From Verrucomicrobiota bacterium (GTDB lineage: Bacteria; Verrucomicrobiota; Verrucomicrobiia; Limisphaerales; UBA1319): a DNA stretch of 64,000 bases. Below, one piece after another: positions 62,301-64,000 of the stretch. The position numbers and the translations under genes are program-made. The stretch's first letter is position 1. Every line of letters begins with the position of its first letter. A model generated the notes under the pieces. It saw nothing but the letters and a program-made list of their open reading frames with translations. It was not told the DNA's origin and made no database searches. The DNA lies in contig JAKLHY010000019.1 in the NCBI GenBank assembly GCA_022709905.1, positions 40,690 through 104,689 of the forward strand. The letters are read 5' to 3'.

Positions 62301-63407
62301 TGCACGATCCAGGAAACGGGGAGGCGGCAGGTTGGCGTATTGGGTCCACTCGCCGGGCTGGCGTTCCCAACGCAGAATCGTGCCGCGCCCGACACACCAG
62401 ATTGCGCCATCAGGCGCGGCCTTCAGAACGTACCATTCCAGGCCGGTCGATGGAATGGCCGCTGACGCTTGAACAAAGGCGGACCCGTTCCACCGGTTAA
62501 AAAAGAAGGTGCCTTGCCGGCGATCGACCGCGATGCTGACCACCTCGCCGTCTGGCGCCACGCAGACAGGAAAGCTGGCTCCTTTGCACGCCTGCCAACG
62601 GTTTGAAATCCCGATCAGGAGATTCGCATACCCCTGGGCGAAGAGCGCCCCCTGCGGCGTTTCCACCATGCTCCATGTGTGATCGCTCAAAGGGAAGCCC
62701 GGATCATCGAGCGGTTTCCATCGACTTCCCTCAAGCACCGCAGGTCCCTTTTGTGTCAAAACAATCCGGCGTCCCGATGAAGTCCGGAGATAGTCCAGCA
62801 CATGGTCGGAGGGCAGGCCATCCTCGATTCCGTAGCGATGCCACCGGCCGTCTTTCAAAGAACACAAGCCACCGGCAATCTGCGGATCAGGCCAGCGATC
62901 ACAACAGAACCACAGGGTGCCATCCGAGTCCTCCACGATCCGCCGGACATTGGGCCCCGGCAGCATCCGATCCGAACCGCGGGAGTCATACTTCACGCCG
63001 TCAAAAACCCCCGCATACCGATCGGTCCCGATCCAAAGCGTGCCATCCCGGGTCACGGTGACCGTTCGAATGAAACTGCTCGGCAGCCCATTCGTAACGG
63101 TAAATTTGCTCCACTTGAATCCGTCATAGCGATAAAGCCCGTCCCGCACCGCCAGCCAAGTCGCGTGATTGGTCCCAAACGCAATGTCAAAAACCCATCG
63201 CCTTTTGAGCTCGATCTGATCCGCATACGAGGCGATCCGCCAGGGGGTTTCCATCGGCTGCGGCATGGTGAGGCTCGGATCGGATTGAGCCGCCGTTAAA
63301 ACCTGCGGACGGGCCGAACAACAGAAGCTAACGGTTGCGGCGAACCCGAGGGTCCTGCAAAGGAAACCCAGGTGCATGAGCACTGGCTGTTGTTCGGAAC
63401 ACAACAT
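59343..63407 (-). CDS. Very large hybrid sensor histidine kinase (Reg_prop/Y_Y_Y type)
   Basis: A 1,354-residue protein. After a signal peptide, residues about 50-690 form beta-propeller repeats (Reg_prop: TLWIGTDRYAGVFDG, AIWCVGRGTILRW), and about 690-765 is a Y_Y_Y domain. One membrane helix lies near 776-798. Then come a coiled coil, a PAS domain (about 845-975), HisKA with GGVAHDFNN near 989, an HATPase domain (about 1070-1225) and a receiver domain (ILVVEDEPA, LLTDVIMPG near 1282, MQKPFS). Bacteroides relatives sense polysaccharide fragments. There is no DNA-binding output, so a separate regulator must act. ATG at 63377 is an alternative start. Confidence 0.93.
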   Translation of the reverse strand: MLCSEQQPVLMHLGFLCRTLGFAATVSFCCSARPQVLTAAQSDPSLTMPQPMETPWRIASYADQIELKRRWVFDIAFGTNHATWLAVRDGLYRYDGFKWSKFTVTNGLPSSFIRTVTVTRDGTLWIGTDRYAGVFDGVKYDSRGSDRMLPGPNVRRIVEDSDGTLWFCCDRWPDPQIAGGLCSLKDGRWHRYGIEDGLPSDHVLDYLRTSSGRRIVLTQKGPAVLEGSRWKPLDDPGFPLSDHTWSMVETPQGALFAQGYANLLIGISNRWQACKGASFPVCVAPDGEVVSIAVDRRQGTFFFNRWNGSAFVQASAAIPSTGLEWYVLKAAPDGAIWCVGRGTILRWERQPGEWTQYANLPPPRFLDRADRVWFANSEEAFLYDGDRFQPIDALRWPIIEDETGAVWGLSSTGIARFKDNQISHFTIPSAFGQELGSALIDAQGRPWFYTISALKKAFLLVYEGERWKEIGSEVLTNFSIINATADPLDGLWLSTIPSEGAELLHLFRIHSDGRLRQIEFSNRSLLPHRPGIIADEEFIWLHSYAGLFRAPRNQPEQLVKITGPVSGLYGMAKSAKGLLAFQCSEAVDGPAGLAFWRNHQWRYWPLAFPGPFELATDGSIIAADGNTVHLSPRLADHPAGTVQLPVNTSLTHLLKGARQDYWFGSDAGTFQYRPTKQPPDTFVQGFDKRIRQDTKLRLKVTALKRFESMAQSTGFTYSWRFGEETWSGFQAWPEEGLSLAELSRGDHVIEVRAQDAIGNVDPSPERYGFSVLPIPLQERFWFLPTVGFITGLISFLTYLVWRSRQRLAEHAARLEEKVAERTADLKKDIERRERVERELSLSESRFRGVFNSTYEFIGLLTTDGRVLETNPASLSIVEARVEDVRGQYFWDTPWWNHSAALQQRVREAIRDAGQGKPVLFETYHLRPNGEVVTIDFSIKPVWDESGRVVFLIPEGHDISARKKAETDRQSLQEQLSQAQKMESVGRLAGGVAHDFNNLLTAILGNLELVLQSSKTLTPEDQEFLMESQRAGKRASELTRQLLAFSRKQILETKPVDLNQVILGFGKMLNRLIGEDLEVRTHLEPRLGMVKADPVQMEQVLLNLALNARDAMPRGGRLTIETSNVELDAHYAAIYPEVRAGRWIRLVVSDTGCGMDAETQKRVFEPFFTTKPLGKGTGLGLATVYGVVKQHEGHITVYSEPGKGTTFKIYVPLLESYDPDEQDSNPHEPINGTETILVVEDEPAVRKLTCRMLKNHGYQVLEARDGAEAIEHARQSNAIDLLLTDVIMPGMSGMAVYQAIHSLCPNIKVLYCSGYTGSVIEHHGILENDLQFMQKPFSAAILTRKIRETLDSRSS

Positions 63408-63532
63408 GCGGCACTTACAACAGATGTTCCTATAGCTCTGAAGCGTTAATTGTTGATGTTCAGATATATGAGTATTTTTTGGGTCAATAATGTAGCCACT
63501 AATAATATGGATTTAATGCTTGCATATACAAT

Positions 63533-63547
63533 ATATTACCGTAATAT
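63533..63547. promoter_or_regulatory. 15-bp palindrome before the transposase gene
   Basis: ATATTAC-C-GTAATAT is a perfect 7+1+7 palindrome 10 bp before the transposase ATG, in an AT-rich stretch between divergent genes. It could be a hairpin limiting translation of the transposase or a binding site. Confidence 0.45.
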
Positions 63548-63557
63548 TGTGCTCACT

Positions 63558-64000
63558 ATGTATCTCGACCGATCTCAAGTCACCGTGAACGGCAAAATCT
63601 ACCACCGCGTCCTCTTGCGCCAGTCCTACCGTGACCACGGCAAAGTCAAACATCGCACCATCGCCAATCTCTCCGCTTGCTCCCCGGAGGAAATCCAAGC
63701 CATCGAACTGGCTTTCCGGCACAAAAAGGATCTGAACTCTCTCAAGCCCAATCAGGACGGCCCCCTCCATTTGCGCCAGGGCCTTTGCTTTGGCGCCGTC
63801 TGGCTGCTCCATAACTTGGCCGAGCGTCTGGGATTAATCCGAGCCTTAGGCACCGACCGTCCTGGCAAACTGGCTCTCTGGCAGGTGCTGGCTCGCGCCA
63901 TCGACCAGGGGTCCCGCTTAAGCGCGGTGCGATTGGCGACCTCGCATGCGGCTTGCGATGTGCTCCAATTGGATCCTTTCAACGAAGACCAGCTTTATCC
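63558..64000 (+). CDS. IS1634-like transposase, N-terminal part (gene runs off right edge)
   Basis: An ATG at 63558 opens a frame of 147 codons that is still open at the right edge. MYLDRSQVTVNGKIYHRVLL, KHRTIANLSACSPEEIQAIE and GAVWLLHNLAERLGL resemble the N-terminus of IS1634/IS4-type DDE transposases, which begin with a segment of this kind. The DDE catalytic core lies outside the window. The left inverted repeat of the element was not identified. The frame on the other strand is a shadow. Confidence 0.8.
   Translation, partial: MYLDRSQVTVNGKIYHRVLLRQSYRDHGKVKHRTIANLSACSPEEIQAIELAFRHKKDLNSLKPNQDGPLHLRQGLCFGAVWLLHNLAERLGLIRALGTDRPGKLALWQVLARAIDQGSRLSAVRLATSHAACDVLQLDPFNEDQLY

Overview
The window looks like a chromosomal segment of a Verrucomicrobiota bacterium, probably of the Pedosphaera/Limisphaera type and probably living with little or no oxygen. 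This is inferred from gene content and style, not from a marker gene. The signs are high GC, very tight gene packing with many ATGA/GTGA stop-start overlaps, secreted proteins with twin-arginine signals, an H-X9-DG-type prepilin-like protein, a GH106-like glycosidase, a Gfo/Idh/MocA oxidoreductase and a Reg_prop hybrid kinase. Anaerobe-type genes are also present: feoAB, a ferredoxin:thioredoxin reductase catalytic chain, MinD-type ATPases with ferredoxin domains, Mrp/NifX proteins and YeeE-type transporters. No rRNA or tRNA gene and no CRISPR array was seen.

Layout. 1-6.8 kb: a partial secreted metallophosphoesterase, a 273-bp MITE-like element, a PHP-domain hydrolase, and an iron operon read leftwards (dtxR-like regulator, outer-membrane protein, feoA, feoB). 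7-16.2 kb: secreted proteins (metallophosphoesterase, beta-helix/Calx-beta protein) and a disulfide/thioredoxin pair (VKOR-DsbA fusion, thioredoxin-IPT protein). 16.5-23.7 kb: an apparent ten-gene leftward operon of PadR regulator, ferredoxin:thioredoxin reductase catalytic chain, porin, three-part ABC importer, TrmO-like protein, thioesterase, MBL-fold protein and small zinc protein. 23.7-26.9 kb: an exported two-domain methyltransferase, a truncated FmdB-type zinc ribbon, a VapBC pair and a MITE. 26.9-43.1 kb: about 16 kb read in one direction, with flavin split-barrel protein, ferritin, YeeE pair, nucleotide-type transporter, a second copy of the MITE, methyltransferase, CoA-binding protein, radical SAM protein, DUF4405 membrane protein, ZIP transporter and persulfide/CoA-disulfide reductase. 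At its promoter-proximal end is a metallocluster-assembly operon resembling the orange-protein (ORP) operon of Desulfovibrio. 43.4-48.2 kb: prepilin-like protein, rluD-like, lgt and a phosphohexomutase. 48.5-55.5 kb: lutABC, a Gfo/Idh/MocA oxidoreductase and a GH106-like glycosidase. 55.5-64 kb: a hypothetical protein, chemoreceptor, cheW, a very large hybrid sensor kinase, and the start of an IS1634-like transposase cut by the window edge.

How the genes fit together. The most unusual part is 36.8-43.1 kb: two NifX-like proteins, a DUF89 protein, two glycine-rich DUF5320-like proteins, two tiny coupled ORFs, two MinD-ferredoxin ATPases and a NifU_N-Mrp-NifX triple fusion. Together they look like a machine that builds or carries a metal-sulfur cofactor. 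Downstream genes could supply sulfur (YeeE, persulfide reductase with rhodanese), metal (ZIP) and storage (ferritin). The feo operon with its DtxR-type regulator supplies ferrous iron. The PadR/FTR/ABC operon looks like a thiol-redox-linked uptake system for an unknown anion or organic substrate. Mobile DNA is represented by two MITE types, a dispersed palindromic repeat family in three intergenic regions, and the transposase at the right edge.
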